Below the pieces are notes generated by a model, which was given only the letters and a program-made list of their open reading frames with translations, made no database searches and was not told where the DNA came from. A stretch of 64,000 nucleotides of DNA, from assembly GCF_001984055.1 (NCBI RefSeq), contig NZ_LYVO01000016.1, positions 36,127 through 100,126 on the forward strand. Reading direction: 5' to 3'. The stretch comes from Variovorax sp. KK3. Its GTDB lineage: Bacteria; Pseudomonadota; Gammaproteobacteria; Burkholderiales; Burkholderiaceae_C. Below, one piece after another: positions 49,614 through 58,449 of this stretch (position 1 is the first letter of the stretch; every line of letters begins with the position of its first letter). The translations under genes and the position numbers were made by a program.

Positions 49614-50720
49614 ATGACGCCCACTAGCCGACCCTTTCCTCTGAACGCCTGGTACGCCGCGGCCTACGACGTCGAAGTCCGCCACAGCCTGCTGCCACGC
49701 ACGATCTGCAACCAGAAGCTCGTGCTCTACCGGCGCGGCGACGGCCAGGTGGCGGCCCTCGAAGACGCCTGCTGGCATCGCCTGATGCCGCTGTCGCTCG
49801 GCCGCCTGGAGGGCGACGAACTCGTCTGCGGCTACCACGGTCTGGTCTACAACAGCCAGGGCCGCTGCACGCACATGCCGAGCCAGGAGACGCTGAACCC
49901 ATCGGCCTGCGTGCGCGCCTACCCGGTGGTGGAGAAGCACCGCTTCGTGTGGGTGTGGCCGGGCGACCCGGCACTGGCCGACCCGGCCCTGGTGCCCGAC
50001 GTGCACTGGAACGACGACCCGGCCTGGGCCGGCGACGGCAAGATGATCCGCGTGGCCTGCGACTACCGGCTCGTGGTCGACAACCTCATGGACCTGACGC
50101 ACGAGACCTTCGTGCACGGCTCCTCCATCGGCAACCGGGAAGTGGCCGAGGCGCCCTTCGTCGCGACGCACGGCGACCGCTCGGCCACCGTTACGCGCTG
50201 GATGGAGAACATCGATGCACCGCCCTTCTGGGCCGCGCAAATCCGCCATGCCCGCGGCTACGAAGGCAAGGTCGACCGCTGGCAGATCATCCGTTTCGAG
50301 GGGCCCTGCACGGTCAACATCGATGTGGGCGTGGCCCCGGCCGGCAGCGGCGCGGTGCCGCGCGAGGGCGATGCCGGCGACCGCAGCGGCGGTGTCAACG
50401 GCTACGTGCTCAACACCATCACGCCCGAAACCGACACCACCTGCCTGTACTTCTGGGCCTTCGCGCGCAACTACTGCGTGGGCGAGCAGCGCCTGACGCA
50501 CGAGCTGCGCGAGGGCGTGGCCGGCATCTTCCGCGAGGACGAACTGGTGCTGGAGGCGCAGCAGCGCGCCATGGACGACCGGCCAGGCCGCGAGTTCCAC
50601 AACCTCAACATCGACGCGGGTGCGATGTGGGCCCGGCGACTGATCGACGGAATGATCGCGAAGGAGCGGCCGACCATGACCGCGATTCCCATCCGGCCCG
50701 AACCGATGGCGCACGCATGA
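49614..50720 (+). CDS. Rieske-type aromatic ring/O-demethylase oxygenase (VanA-like)
   Basis: The protein has 368 residues. The Rieske [2Fe-2S] ligands are Cys53-Trp-His55 and Cys72-Gly-Tyr-His75 (ACWHRLMPL, VCGYHGLVY). The mononuclear iron site is DNLMDLTHETFVHG with His163 and His168. Size and both motifs agree with the alpha subunit of vanillate O-demethylase and relatives, which remove methyl groups from methoxyaromatics or hydroxylate them. The reductase partner is encoded two genes downstream. The exact substrate is not known; the Liv importer in the same run may bring it in. Confidence 0.9.
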   Translation: MTPTSRPFPLNAWYAAAYDVEVRHSLLPRTICNQKLVLYRRGDGQVAALEDACWHRLMPLSLGRLEGDELVCGYHGLVYNSQGRCTHMPSQETLNPSACVRAYPVVEKHRFVWVWPGDPALADPALVPDVHWNDDPAWAGDGKMIRVACDYRLVVDNLMDLTHETFVHGSSIGNREVAEAPFVATHGDRSATVTRWMENIDAPPFWAAQIRHARGYEGKVDRWQIIRFEGPCTVNIDVGVAPAGSGAVPREGDAGDRSGGVNGYVLNTITPETDTTCLYFWAFARNYCVGEQRLTHELREGVAGIFREDELVLEAQQRAMDDRPGREFHNLNIDAGAMWARRLIDGMIAKERPTMTAIPIRPEPMAHA

Positions 50721-51466
50721 GCGCGAACGAGCCGAACGAAGCCGGCGGCTCGCAAGCCGTCAAGGCGCAGCTGCGCCTGCGCGAGATGGTGCTGGCCGGC
50801 GAGCTGCCGGGCGGCACGCGGCTCGCCGAGGTCGCGATCTCCGAGCAGCTCGGCATCTCGCGCACGCCGGTGCGCAGCGCGCTGATGCGGCTCGAGCAAG
50901 AGGGCCTGCTCGAATCGCTGCCCAATGGCGGCTTCGCGGTGCGGACCTTTTCCGAGCGCGACGTGGCCGACGCGATCGAGCTGCGCGGCACGCTCGAAGG
51001 CCTGTCGGCCCGGCTCGCGGCCGAGCGGGGCGCCGCGCCGGTGGTGCTGCGCGAGGCGCGCGCCTGCCTGCGGCGCATCGACGAGCTTCTGCGGCAACCG
51101 GCGCTCGACGACGCGGCCTTCTCGCGCTACGTCGACTTCAACGGTCAATTTCATCGGCTGCTGTCGGAGATGGCGGGCAGCACGCTGGTGGCAAAGCAGC
51201 TGGAGCGGGTGGTGAACCTGCCCTTCGCCTCGCCCTCGGCTTTCGTGGTGGTGCAGGCCAATTCGCCGGCCGCGCGCGACATGCTGGTGATCGCGCAGGA
51301 CCAGCACGAGCAGGTGCTCGACGCGATCGAGAACCGCGAAGGCGCGCGTGCCGAGGCCTTGATGCGCGAGCACAGCCGGCTCGCGCAGCGCAACCTGCGC
51401 GAGGCGCTGCACGGCGCACACGACCACTCGCTGCCCGGCGTTCAGCTGATCCGCCGCCGCGCCTGA
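50717..51466 (+). CDS. GntR family regulator, FCD type (VanR-like)
   Basis: The protein has 249 residues. The GntR winged helix is LRLREMVLAGELPGGTRLAEVAISEQLGISRTPVRSALMRLEQEGLLE (about residues 18-66), and an FCD effector domain occupies the rest, with the metal-ligand pattern DFNGQFHRLL, QDQHEQVLDAIENREGARAEALMREHSRLA. It overlaps the oxygenase gene by ATGA and lies between oxygenase and reductase genes, the position of VanR-like regulators. It should repress the operon in the absence of the aromatic substrate, probably by the inverted repeat upstream of the first gene. Confidence 0.9.
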   Translation: MSANEPNEAGGSQAVKAQLRLREMVLAGELPGGTRLAEVAISEQLGISRTPVRSALMRLEQEGLLESLPNGGFAVRTFSERDVADAIELRGTLEGLSARLAAERGAAPVVLREARACLRRIDELLRQPALDDAAFSRYVDFNGQFHRLLSEMAGSTLVAKQLERVVNLPFASPSAFVVVQANSPAARDMLVIAQDQHEQVLDAIENREGARAEALMREHSRLAQRNLREALHGAHDHSLPGVQLIRRRA

Positions 51467-51479
51467 AGAACGACGACCC

Positions 51480-52478
51480 ATGACAAGCGACATTCACTGG
51501 ATGCCCGCGCGCATCGCGGCCTGCCGCGACCTGACGCCTACGGTGCGCGAGTTCGAGATCGTGCCCGAGTCGGGGCATGCGAGCGCCTACGAGCCCGGCT
51601 CGCATCTGCAGGTGCAGGTGCTGATCGGCGAGCCCGGCGCCGGTCGCGTGCAGACGCGCCACTACTCGCTGATCGGCGAACCCGATGGCAGCGCCTGGCG
51701 CATCGCGGTCAAGCGGCTGGACGACGGCCGCGGTGGCTCGCGCGCGATGTGGCGCCTGGCGCCCGGCGACCGCCTGCTGGTGGCGCAGCCGCAGAACCAT
51801 TTCGGCCTGGACACCGGCGCGCCCGGCTACCTGCTGGTGGCCGGCGGCATCGGCATCACGCCGCTGGTGTCGATGGCGCAGCGGCTGGGCGGCCTCGCCG
51901 CGCGCCGTGGCGTGCCGGTGCGCATGCTCTACGGTGCGCGCAGCCGGGATGAGCTGGCCTATCTGCCGCAGCTTCAGAAGGCCTTGGGGGAGGGCGTGGA
52001 AGCGCACGTGGGCGCAGCGCCCATCGACTTCGCCGCCGCGATCGCAGCGCTGCCGCCCGGTGGCCAGCTCTACACCTGTGGTCCGGTGCCGATGCTCGAA
52101 GCGGTGCGCCGCGCCTGGACCACCGCCGGCCGGCCTGCCGCAGACTTGCGCTTCGAGACCTTCGGAAGCAGCGGCCGGCTGCCTGCGCAAGCCTTCGAGG
52201 TGCGCATTCCGCGCCATGACCTGTGCATCACCGTGCCGGCCGACGGCAGCCTGCTCGAAGCGCTCGAAGCCGCCGGCGTACAGGCGCTGTGGGATTGCCG
52301 GCGCGGCGAATGCGGCCTGTGCGCGATGGACGTGCTGGCCGTCGACGGCGAGATCGACCACCGCGACGTTTTCCTGGCCGAACACGAGAAGCGCGAGGGC
52401 CGCCGCATCTGCGCCTGCGTATCGCGGGCCGTCGGCACGCTCACCATCGATTCGGCCTGGCGTCCAGATGCGCCGTGA
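51480..52478 (+). CDS. PDR/VanB family oxidoreductase (oxygenase reductase)
   Basis: The protein has 332 residues in the phthalate dioxygenase reductase order: an FMN-binding barrel (RHYSLIGEPDG, residues about 60-70), an NAD domain (YLLVAGGIGITPLVSMAQRL near residue 120), and a C-terminal plant-type ferredoxin with CRRGECGLC and a later CAC supplying the four cysteines of a [2Fe-2S] cluster. It passes electrons from NADH to the Rieske oxygenase encoded upstream. It starts 13 bp after the GntR gene. The pair is the standard VanA/VanB couple. Confidence 0.92.
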   Translation: MTSDIHWMPARIAACRDLTPTVREFEIVPESGHASAYEPGSHLQVQVLIGEPGAGRVQTRHYSLIGEPDGSAWRIAVKRLDDGRGGSRAMWRLAPGDRLLVAQPQNHFGLDTGAPGYLLVAGGIGITPLVSMAQRLGGLAARRGVPVRMLYGARSRDELAYLPQLQKALGEGVEAHVGAAPIDFAAAIAALPPGGQLYTCGPVPMLEAVRRAWTTAGRPAADLRFETFGSSGRLPAQAFEVRIPRHDLCITVPADGSLLEALEAAGVQALWDCRRGECGLCAMDVLAVDGEIDHRDVFLAEHEKREGRRICACVSRAVGTLTIDSAWRPDAP

Positions 52479-52656
52479 AACTGCCCGGGCCGCTTGCGCG
52501 ATGATCGCGCGCCGGATCGGTTTATCGCGCAGAACTTGCAGGGTGGAAAGCCGCCGCTAGGTGTTTGCCTCGGGCGCCAGCGCTGTTTCGCTTGTTCACA
52601 ATCACGGTTGCTTTTCAGTTGTCCGTCTCGCATCCCAACGAATAAAGGAGATATCC

Positions 52657-53829
52657 ATGCAACGTCGCCATCTCGTCCAGGCCGCCGGCCTCGCGGCCTT
52701 CGCCCTGGCCATGCCGCTGGCGCAGGCCCAGGGCAACACTTTCAAGATCGGCCTGGTGCTGCCGATGACGGGCCAGCAGGCCACCACCGGCCGCCAGATC
52801 GAGGCGGCCGCGCGCCTGTACATGGCGCAGAACGGCGACACCGTCGCCGGCAAGAAGGTGGAGCTGATCGTCAAGGACGACACCAGCCTGCCCGACGTGA
52901 CCAAGCGCCTCGCGCAGGAACTGGTGGTGAACGACAAGGTCAACGTGCTGGCCGGCTTCGGCATCACGCCGTCGGCCATGGCCACGGCGCCGATTGCCAC
53001 GCAGTCTAAGACGCCGATGGTGGTGATGGCGGCGGCCACGTCCAGCATCACCGAGGCCTCGCCATACATCGTGCGGACCAGCTTCACGCTGCCGCAGGTG
53101 TCGGTGGCGATGGGAGACTGGGCGCCGAAGAACGGCATCAAGTCGGTGGTGACGCTGGTCACCGACTACGGGCCGGGCAACGATGCCGAGAAGTTCTTCG
53201 CCGAGCGCTTTCAGCTCAACGGCGGCAAGGTGCTCGACAAGCTGCGCGTGCCGCTGCGCAACCCCGACTTCGCGCCTTTCCTGCAAAAGGTGCGCGACGC
53301 CAAGCCCGATGCGCTGTTCGTCTTCGTGCCCTCGGGCGCGGGCTCGGCGGTGATGAAGCAGTTTCTCGAGCGCGGCATGGACAAGGCCGGCATCCGCCTG
53401 ATCGCCACAGGCGACGTGACGGACGATGACCAGCTCAACGACATGGGCGACGGCGCGATGGGCGTGGTGACTTCGCACCACTACTCGGCGGCGCATCCGT
53501 CGGCGGCCAACAAGAAGTTCGTCGAGGCCTTCGAGAAGGCCAACAAGAACATGCGGCCCAACTTCATGGCCATGGGCGGCTACGACGGCATGCGCGTGAT
53601 CTACGAGGCGCTCAAGGCGACCAAGGGGCAGGGCGGCGGCGACGCGCTTCTGGCCGCGATGAAAGGCCAGATCTTCGAGAGCCCGCGCGGCCAGGTGCTG
53701 ATCGACGCGCAGACGCGCGACATCGTGCAGGACGTGTACCTGCGCAAGGTGGAGAAGAAGGACGGGCAGCTTTACAACGTGGAGTTCGACGTCATCAAGG
53801 CGGTCAAGGACCCGGGCAAGGCGAAGTGA
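52657..53829 (+). CDS. Branched-chain amino acid-type ABC transporter substrate-binding protein (LivK-like)
   Basis: The protein has 390 residues with a signal peptide ending near PLAQAQ (residue 25); the twin Arg in MQRRHLVQAAG could allow Tat export. The mature start FKIGLVLPMTGQQATTGRQIE and VLAGFGITPSAMATAPIATQ are of the Liv periplasmic-binding fold. AAAGGAG stands just before the ATG at 52657. LivK-type proteins bind amino acids, amides or aromatic acids. Here the link to VanAB suggests an aromatic ligand such as a methoxybenzoate, which is an inference. A gap of 178 bp to the reductase gene may hold a second promoter. Confidence 0.92.
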   Translation: MQRRHLVQAAGLAAFALAMPLAQAQGNTFKIGLVLPMTGQQATTGRQIEAAARLYMAQNGDTVAGKKVELIVKDDTSLPDVTKRLAQELVVNDKVNVLAGFGITPSAMATAPIATQSKTPMVVMAAATSSITEASPYIVRTSFTLPQVSVAMGDWAPKNGIKSVVTLVTDYGPGNDAEKFFAERFQLNGGKVLDKLRVPLRNPDFAPFLQKVRDAKPDALFVFVPSGAGSAVMKQFLERGMDKAGIRLIATGDVTDDDQLNDMGDGAMGVVTSHHYSAAHPSAANKKFVEAFEKANKNMRPNFMAMGGYDGMRVIYEALKATKGQGGGDALLAAMKGQIFESPRGQVLIDAQTRDIVQDVYLRKVEKKDGQLYNVEFDVIKAVKDPGKAK

Positions 53830-53944
53830 ATATGCCCCCCGGCTTTTCACGTCGCTTCGCGACGTGTAACTCCACCCCCCGAGTGGGGGGCGTGGCCGCC
53901 TTGGGGCGGCCCGGCGGCGGCCACCCACTCGTCCCGATCACGGC
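53830..53944. repeat. Intergenic stem-loop repeat within the Liv operon
   Basis: Two hairpins fill the gap between binding protein and permease genes: CACGTCGC-TTC-GCGACGTG (53848-53866) and a second with CCCCCC (53875-53880) pairing to GGGGGG (53885-53890) plus flanking CCA/TGG. Text and place resemble the repeat at 29752-29863 in function though not in sequence. It may lower downstream expression so that the binding protein is made in excess. Confidence 0.65.
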
Positions 53945-54817
53945 ATGCTGACGATCCTCTTCGACGGCATCGCCTACGGGATGCTGCTGTTCGTGCTCGC
54001 CGTCGGGCTGGCCGTGACGCTGGGGCTGATGAACTTCATCAACCTGGCGCACGGGGCCTTCGCGATGGCGGGCGGCTACCTCACCGTGTTCGCGATGCAG
54101 AAGGCGGGCGTTCCTTTCCTCGTCTGCCTGCCGCTGGCTTTCGTGGGTGTGGGGCTGCTCGGCGCGCTGCTCGAGCGCACGCTCTACCGGCCCATGTACG
54201 GCAAGCCGCACCTCGACCAGGTGCTGTTTTCCATCGGCCTGGCCTTCATGGCAGTGGCGGCGGTCGACTACTTCGTGGGCTCGTCGCAGCAGAACATCCA
54301 CCTGCCCGAGTGGCTGCGCGGCCGCACCGAGATCGGCGACGGCCCGCTGATGCTGGGCATGGGGCACTACCGCATCTTCATCATCGTGATCTGCGCGCTG
54401 CTGACCGTGGTGCTGCAACTGATCCTGTCGAAGACGCGCTTCGGCAGCCGCCTGCGCGCCGCGGTGGACGACCCGCGCGTGGCGGCGGGCCTGGGCATCA
54501 ACGTGAACATGGTGTTCCTGCTGACTTTCGCGGTCGGCTCGGGGCTGGCCGGCCTGGGCGGTGCGCTGGGCGCGGAGATCCTGGGCATGGACCCGACCTT
54601 CCCGCTCAAGTACATGATCTATTTCCTGATCGTGGTGTCGGTCGGCGGCACCTCGTCGATCACCGGGCCGCTGCTGGCCGCGCTGCTGCTGGGCATCGCG
54701 GACGTGGCCGGCAAGTACTTCATCCCGAAGATGGGGGCCTTCACGGTCTACCTGCTGATGATCCTGATTCTCATGTGGCGGCCGCAAGGGCTCTTCACGC
54801 GCCGGGGAGGCGGCTAG
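53945..54817 (+). CDS. Branched-chain amino acid-type ABC permease (LivH-like)
   Basis: The protein has 290 residues, with eight predicted membrane helices. LivH hallmarks are FVLAVGLAVTLGLMNFINLAHGAFAMAGGYL at the start, DDPRVAAGLGINVNMVFLLTFAVGSGLAGLGGAL for the ATPase coupling loop and the conserved end MWRPQGLFTRRGGG. It forms a heterodimer with the LivM-like protein encoded next, 3 bp downstream. The first residues start right at the membrane. Confidence 0.93.
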   Translation: MLTILFDGIAYGMLLFVLAVGLAVTLGLMNFINLAHGAFAMAGGYLTVFAMQKAGVPFLVCLPLAFVGVGLLGALLERTLYRPMYGKPHLDQVLFSIGLAFMAVAAVDYFVGSSQQNIHLPEWLRGRTEIGDGPLMLGMGHYRIFIIVICALLTVVLQLILSKTRFGSRLRAAVDDPRVAAGLGINVNMVFLLTFAVGSGLAGLGGALGAEILGMDPTFPLKYMIYFLIVVSVGGTSSITGPLLAALLLGIADVAGKYFIPKMGAFTVYLLMILILMWRPQGLFTRRGGG

Positions 54818-54820
54818 CCG

Positions 54821-55792
54821 ATGGATGCGCGTGACACGCTGCTGCGCAATGCGCGCTGGCGGCCCCTGGAGTTCGTGTTCTGGCCGCTGGTCTTCATACT
54901 GCCGGCGCTGCTGCCTTCGAAGGCGCTGATGATCAACGAGATCGCGATCATCGCGTTGTTCGCGCTCTCGCTGGACCTGATCCTGGGCTATACCGGCATC
55001 GTCTCGCTGGGCCATGCGGCCTTTTTCGGGTTCGGTGCCTACACGGCCGCCTTGTTCGCCAAGCATGTGCTGCCCGATCCGACGGTCGGCCTGCTGGTCG
55101 CCGTGCTGGCGTCGGGTGTACTGGGTGCGCTTGCCAGCATCACCATCCTGCGCGGCAGCGACCTGACGCGGCTGATGGTGACGCTGGGCACGGCGCTGTT
55201 GCTGCTGGAGCTGGCCAACAAGCTCGACTGGCTGACCGGCGGCGCTGACGGCCTGCAGGGCGTGGTGATGGGGCCGGTGCTGGGGCTGTTCGAGTTCGAC
55301 CTCTACGGGCGCACGGCGGCCTGGTATTCGATGGCCGTGCTGCTCGTGGTCTTCATCGTGATGCGGCGGCTGGTGCACTCGCCCTTCGGCGCGACCCTCG
55401 AGGCCATCCGCGACAACCGGCTGCGTGCGATGGCGATCGGCATTCCGGTGGTGTCGCGCATTGCGGTGATCTACACGGTGGCGGCCGCGGTGGCCGGTGC
55501 GGCCGGCGCGCTGCTGGCGCAGACCACCGGCTTCGCCTCGCTGGACGTGCTGGCCTTCGACCGATCGGCCGACGTGTTGCTGATGCTGGTGATCGGCGGT
55601 GTGGGCTGGCTCTACGGCGGCATCGCGGGCGCGATCGTCTTCAAGCTGCTACAGGACATGCTGTCGACCGTGACGCCGCAGTACTGGATGTTCTGGATCG
55701 GGCTGATCTTGGTGCTGCTGGTGCTGGTGGGGCGCGATCGGCTGCTGAAGCCCTGGGCCTGGTTCGGGGCGCGGAAGGGAAGCGGGGCATGA
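54821..55792 (+). CDS. Branched-chain amino acid-type ABC permease (LivM-like)
   Basis: The protein has 323 residues. LivM features are LSLDLILGYTGIVSLGHAAFFGFGAYTAAL in the first third and the coupling loop EAIRDNRLRAMAIGIPVVSRIAVIYTVAAAVAGAAGAL. The end RDRLLKPWAWFG is on the cytoplasmic side. It overlaps the start of the ATPase gene by four bases (ATGA). It pairs with the LivH-like protein to build the channel. Confidence 0.93.
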   Translation: MDARDTLLRNARWRPLEFVFWPLVFILPALLPSKALMINEIAIIALFALSLDLILGYTGIVSLGHAAFFGFGAYTAALFAKHVLPDPTVGLLVAVLASGVLGALASITILRGSDLTRLMVTLGTALLLLELANKLDWLTGGADGLQGVVMGPVLGLFEFDLYGRTAAWYSMAVLLVVFIVMRRLVHSPFGATLEAIRDNRLRAMAIGIPVVSRIAVIYTVAAAVAGAAGALLAQTTGFASLDVLAFDRSADVLLMLVIGGVGWLYGGIAGAIVFKLLQDMLSTVTPQYWMFWIGLILVLLVLVGRDRLLKPWAWFGARKGSGA

Positions 55793-56604
55793 GCCGCCGG
55801 GCCGTTCCCAAGGCGAATACCGCAGCCGAAGGCGACGGTACCTCTGTGACCGACACGGTGCTTTCGGCCACGGGCCTGGTGAAGCGCTTCGGCGGCATCG
55901 TGGCCACGGACAACGTGACGCTGAACCTGCGGCGCGGCGCGCGCCACGCGTTGATCGGGCCAAATGGCGCGGGCAAGACGACGCTGGTCAACCTGCTGAC
56001 GGGCGTGTTGACGCCGACGGCGGGCCGCATCGTGCTGGAAGGCGAGGACATCACGGGCATGGCGCCGCATGCGCGGGTGGCGCGCGGCATGGTGCGGACC
56101 TTCCAGATCAACCAGCTCTTCGATTCGATGACGCCGCTGGAGACGCTGGCGCTGGTGGTGTCGCAGCATACGGGCCTGGGCGCGCAGTGGTGGCGGCCGC
56201 TGGGGTCGTCGGCCCGCGTGACGGAGCGGGCGGCGCAACTGCTGGAGCAGTTTCATCTGGCCGACGTGGCAGGTCAGCCCACGCGGCAGCTGGCTTACGG
56301 CAAGCGCCGGCTGCTGGAAATCGCCATCGCGCTGGCTTGCGAGCCGCGCGTGCTGCTGCTCGACGAGCCGGTGGCCGGCGTGCCGGCCGGCGAGCGCGAG
56401 GAGTTGCTGCAGACGGTGGCGGCGTTGCCGGCCGATGTGTCGGTGCTGCTGATCGAGCACGACATGGATCTGGTGTTCAGCTTCGCCGACCGGATGACGG
56501 TGCTGGTGAACGGTGCGCTGCTGACAGAAGGCGATCCCGACACGATCGCCAATGATCCCAAGGTCAAGGAGGTCTATCTTGGCCAGGGAGCCGAGCATGT
56601 CTGA
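55789..56604 (+). CDS. Branched-chain amino acid-type ABC ATP-binding protein (LivG-like)
   Basis: The protein has 271 residues. Walker A is GPNGAGKTTLVNLLTG, the signature is weak (LAYGKRRLLEIAIALA in place of LSYG-QQR), and Walker B is LLLDEPVAGV with the H-loop LLIEHDMDLVF. The weak signature is normal for LivG-type subunits. About 20 residues before the first beta strand are an extra Ala-rich N-terminal part, and the ATG at 55789 overlaps livM; a later in-frame start may be used. It forms a dimer with the LivF-like subunit. Confidence 0.92.
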   Translation: MSRRAVPKANTAAEGDGTSVTDTVLSATGLVKRFGGIVATDNVTLNLRRGARHALIGPNGAGKTTLVNLLTGVLTPTAGRIVLEGEDITGMAPHARVARGMVRTFQINQLFDSMTPLETLALVVSQHTGLGAQWWRPLGSSARVTERAAQLLEQFHLADVAGQPTRQLAYGKRRLLEIAIALACEPRVLLLDEPVAGVPAGEREELLQTVAALPADVSVLLIEHDMDLVFSFADRMTVLVNGALLTEGDPDTIANDPKVKEVYLGQGAEHV

Positions 56605-57301
56605 GCTGCTGCGCATCGACAAGCTCAGCGCGGGCTACGGCGAGGCCGTGGTCCTGCACGACGTGTCGCTGGCACTGGGCGAAGGCCAGACGCTGGCCCT
56701 GCTGGGCCGCAACGGCACCGGCAAGACCACGCTGATCAACACGCTGGCTGGCGCGACGCGCCAGCACGGCGGCAGCATCTCGCTCGGCGGTGTGGCGCTG
56801 CACCGGCTGTCGTCGCATCAGCGCGCCGCGGCCGGCATCGGCTGGGTGCCGCAGGAGCGCAACATCTTCAAGTCGCTCAGCGTGCACGAGAACCTGAGCG
56901 CGGTGGAGCGGCCCGGCCGCTGGACGCCGCAGCGGGTGTACGAGATGTTCCCGCGCCTGGCCGAGCGCAGGCGCAACCTGGGCACGCAGTTGTCGGGCGG
57001 CGAGCAACAGATGCTGGCCGTGGGCCGCGCGCTGGTGCTGAACCCGCGGCTGCTGCTGCTCGACGAGCCGCTCGAGGGGCTCGCGCCCATCATCGTGGAA
57101 GAGCTGCTGCGCGCGATTCGCCGCATCACGCAGGACGAGGGGTTGGCCGCGATCATCGTCGAGCAGCATCCGCAGGCCATCCTCGCGATTTCGGACGAAG
57201 CGGTGGTGCTGGACCATGGCACGGTGGTGCATGCCGACAGGGCGGCCGCGTTGAAGGCGCAGCCCGAGGTGCTGGAGCGATTGCTGGGCGTGTCGCGCTG
57301 A
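56597..57301 (+). CDS. Branched-chain amino acid-type ABC ATP-binding protein (LivF-like)
   Basis: The protein has 234 residues with Walker A GRNGTGKTTLINTLAG, signature LSGGEQQMLAVGRALV, Walker B LLLDEPLEGLAP and the H-loop IIVEQHPQAIL. The ATG at 56597 lies in the last codons of the LivG-like gene (8-bp overlap). LivF subunits are short, as here. It completes the five-part Liv system. Confidence 0.93.
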   Translation: MSELLRIDKLSAGYGEAVVLHDVSLALGEGQTLALLGRNGTGKTTLINTLAGATRQHGGSISLGGVALHRLSSHQRAAAGIGWVPQERNIFKSLSVHENLSAVERPGRWTPQRVYEMFPRLAERRRNLGTQLSGGEQQMLAVGRALVLNPRLLLLDEPLEGLAPIIVEELLRAIRRITQDEGLAAIIVEQHPQAILAISDEAVVLDHGTVVHADRAAALKAQPEVLERLLGVSR

Positions 57302-57358
57302 AGCGCGGCGGTTCGGCAGGCCTACACTGGCCGACCAAAAAGCCAAGGAGAGCAGCAC

Positions 57359-57781
57359 ATGGCCACCATTCGACGCGAGATGCAGGTCGACGGCGATGCC
57401 GGCGCCATCTGGGACGCAGTGCGCGACATCGGCGCGATCCATCGCCGGCTCGTACCCGGCTTCGTCACCGACTGCAAGCTGGAAGGCGACGCGCGCATCG
57501 TCACCTTCGGCAACGGCATCGTGGCGCGCGAACTGATCGTCGACGTGGACGACGCCGCGCGGCGCGTGGTGTGGTCGGCCAGCGGCGGGCGGCTCACGCA
57601 TCACAACGCATCGCTGCAGGTCTTCGACGAAGGCGGCGGGCGCAGCCGGCTCGTATGGATCGCCGACCTGCTGCCGAATGAAATGGCGGCGCCCATCGCC
57701 GGGATGATCGACGAGGGCATGCGGGCGATGAAAAGGACGCTCGAGGCGTCTTCTTCATCGCCTGTTCAATCGGTTCAATAG
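57359..57781 (+). CDS. SRPBCC (START-like) family protein
   Basis: The protein has 140 residues in the SRPBCC helix-grip fold: VDGDAGAIWDAVRDIGAIHRRLVPGFVTDCKLEGDARIVTFGNG, then DVDDAARRVVWSASGG and the long C-terminal helix GMIDEGMRAMKRTLEA. Members bind hydrophobic ligands, and some are cyclases or dehalogenases. A short Shine-Dalgarno AAGGAGA lies in front of the ATG. Its place after livF suggests it may help handle the aromatic substrate, but an independent role is equally possible. The last seven bases overlap the convergent reductase gene. Confidence 0.85.
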   Translation: MATIRREMQVDGDAGAIWDAVRDIGAIHRRLVPGFVTDCKLEGDARIVTFGNGIVARELIVDVDDAARRVVWSASGGRLTHHNASLQVFDEGGGRSRLVWIADLLPNEMAAPIAGMIDEGMRAMKRTLEASSSSPVQSVQ

Positions 57782-58392
57782 CCGACGGTGTAGCGCTGGC
57801 GCGGGTGCTCGGGGCGCTCGATTTCGTCGACCAATGCGATCGCATAGTCCTCCATCGAGATCCAGCTTTTGCCCTGGGCATCGGCCAGCAGCTGGTCGCC
57901 GCCCAGGCGATAAGCGCCGGTGCGCGAGCCGGGCTCGAAGAGGGCGGACGGGGATAGGAAGGTCCAGTCGAGCGCCTTCTCGGCGCGCAGCGTCTGCAGG
58001 AAGGCGCGGCCGGCCAGGGCCTCGGCCTTGTACGCGTCCGGGAACTCGGGTGTGTCGACCAGGGCGCGGCCCGGCGCGACTTCCAGGCTGCCGGCGCCAC
58101 CGACCACCAGCAGGCGCGGCACGCCGGCTTCCTTGGTGGCGGTGACGGCGGTGGCAGCGTCGATGCCGCCGTTGAAGTGGGTGGCGCTGATCACGGCATC
58201 GTGGCCGCGCAGTAGCGGCACGAGCGTGGCGAGCTGCGTGGCATCGGCCTGCTTCAGGCTCAGGCCGGGACGGGGCTCTGCCTTGTCGGTGTTGCGGGCG
58301 ATGCCGGTGACGGTGTGGCCGCGCTGCAGCAGTTCGGTGGCGATGCGGGAACCGGCGCGGCCGGTGATGCCGAGGATGGCGATGTGGCTCAT
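57775..58392 (-). CDS. NAD(P)H-binding oxidoreductase (NmrA/atypical SDR, YwnB-like)
   Basis: The protein has 205 residues. The N-terminus MSHIAILGITGRAGSRIATELLQRGHTVTGIARN is an atypical SDR Rossmann loop (GxTGxxG), then ADATQLATLVPLLRGHDAVISA and LLVVGGAGSLEVAPG. There is no YxxxK pair, in keeping with NmrA-like and flavin-reductase-like proteins. Related proteins act on quinones or as redox sensors. It is divergent from the LysR gene with 124 bp between, and is its likely target. Confidence 0.88.
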   Translation of the reverse strand: MSHIAILGITGRAGSRIATELLQRGHTVTGIARNTDKAEPRPGLSLKQADATQLATLVPLLRGHDAVISATHFNGGIDAATAVTATKEAGVPRLLVVGGAGSLEVAPGRALVDTPEFPDAYKAEALAGRAFLQTLRAEKALDWTFLSPSALFEPGSRTGAYRLGGDQLLADAQGKSWISMEDYAIALVDEIERPEHPRQRYTVGY

Positions 58393-58449
58393 GGTGCTTG
58401 ACTCCTGGTGAATCCTGGATGGGATGAAGCCATCGTATGTTTCTTGATC

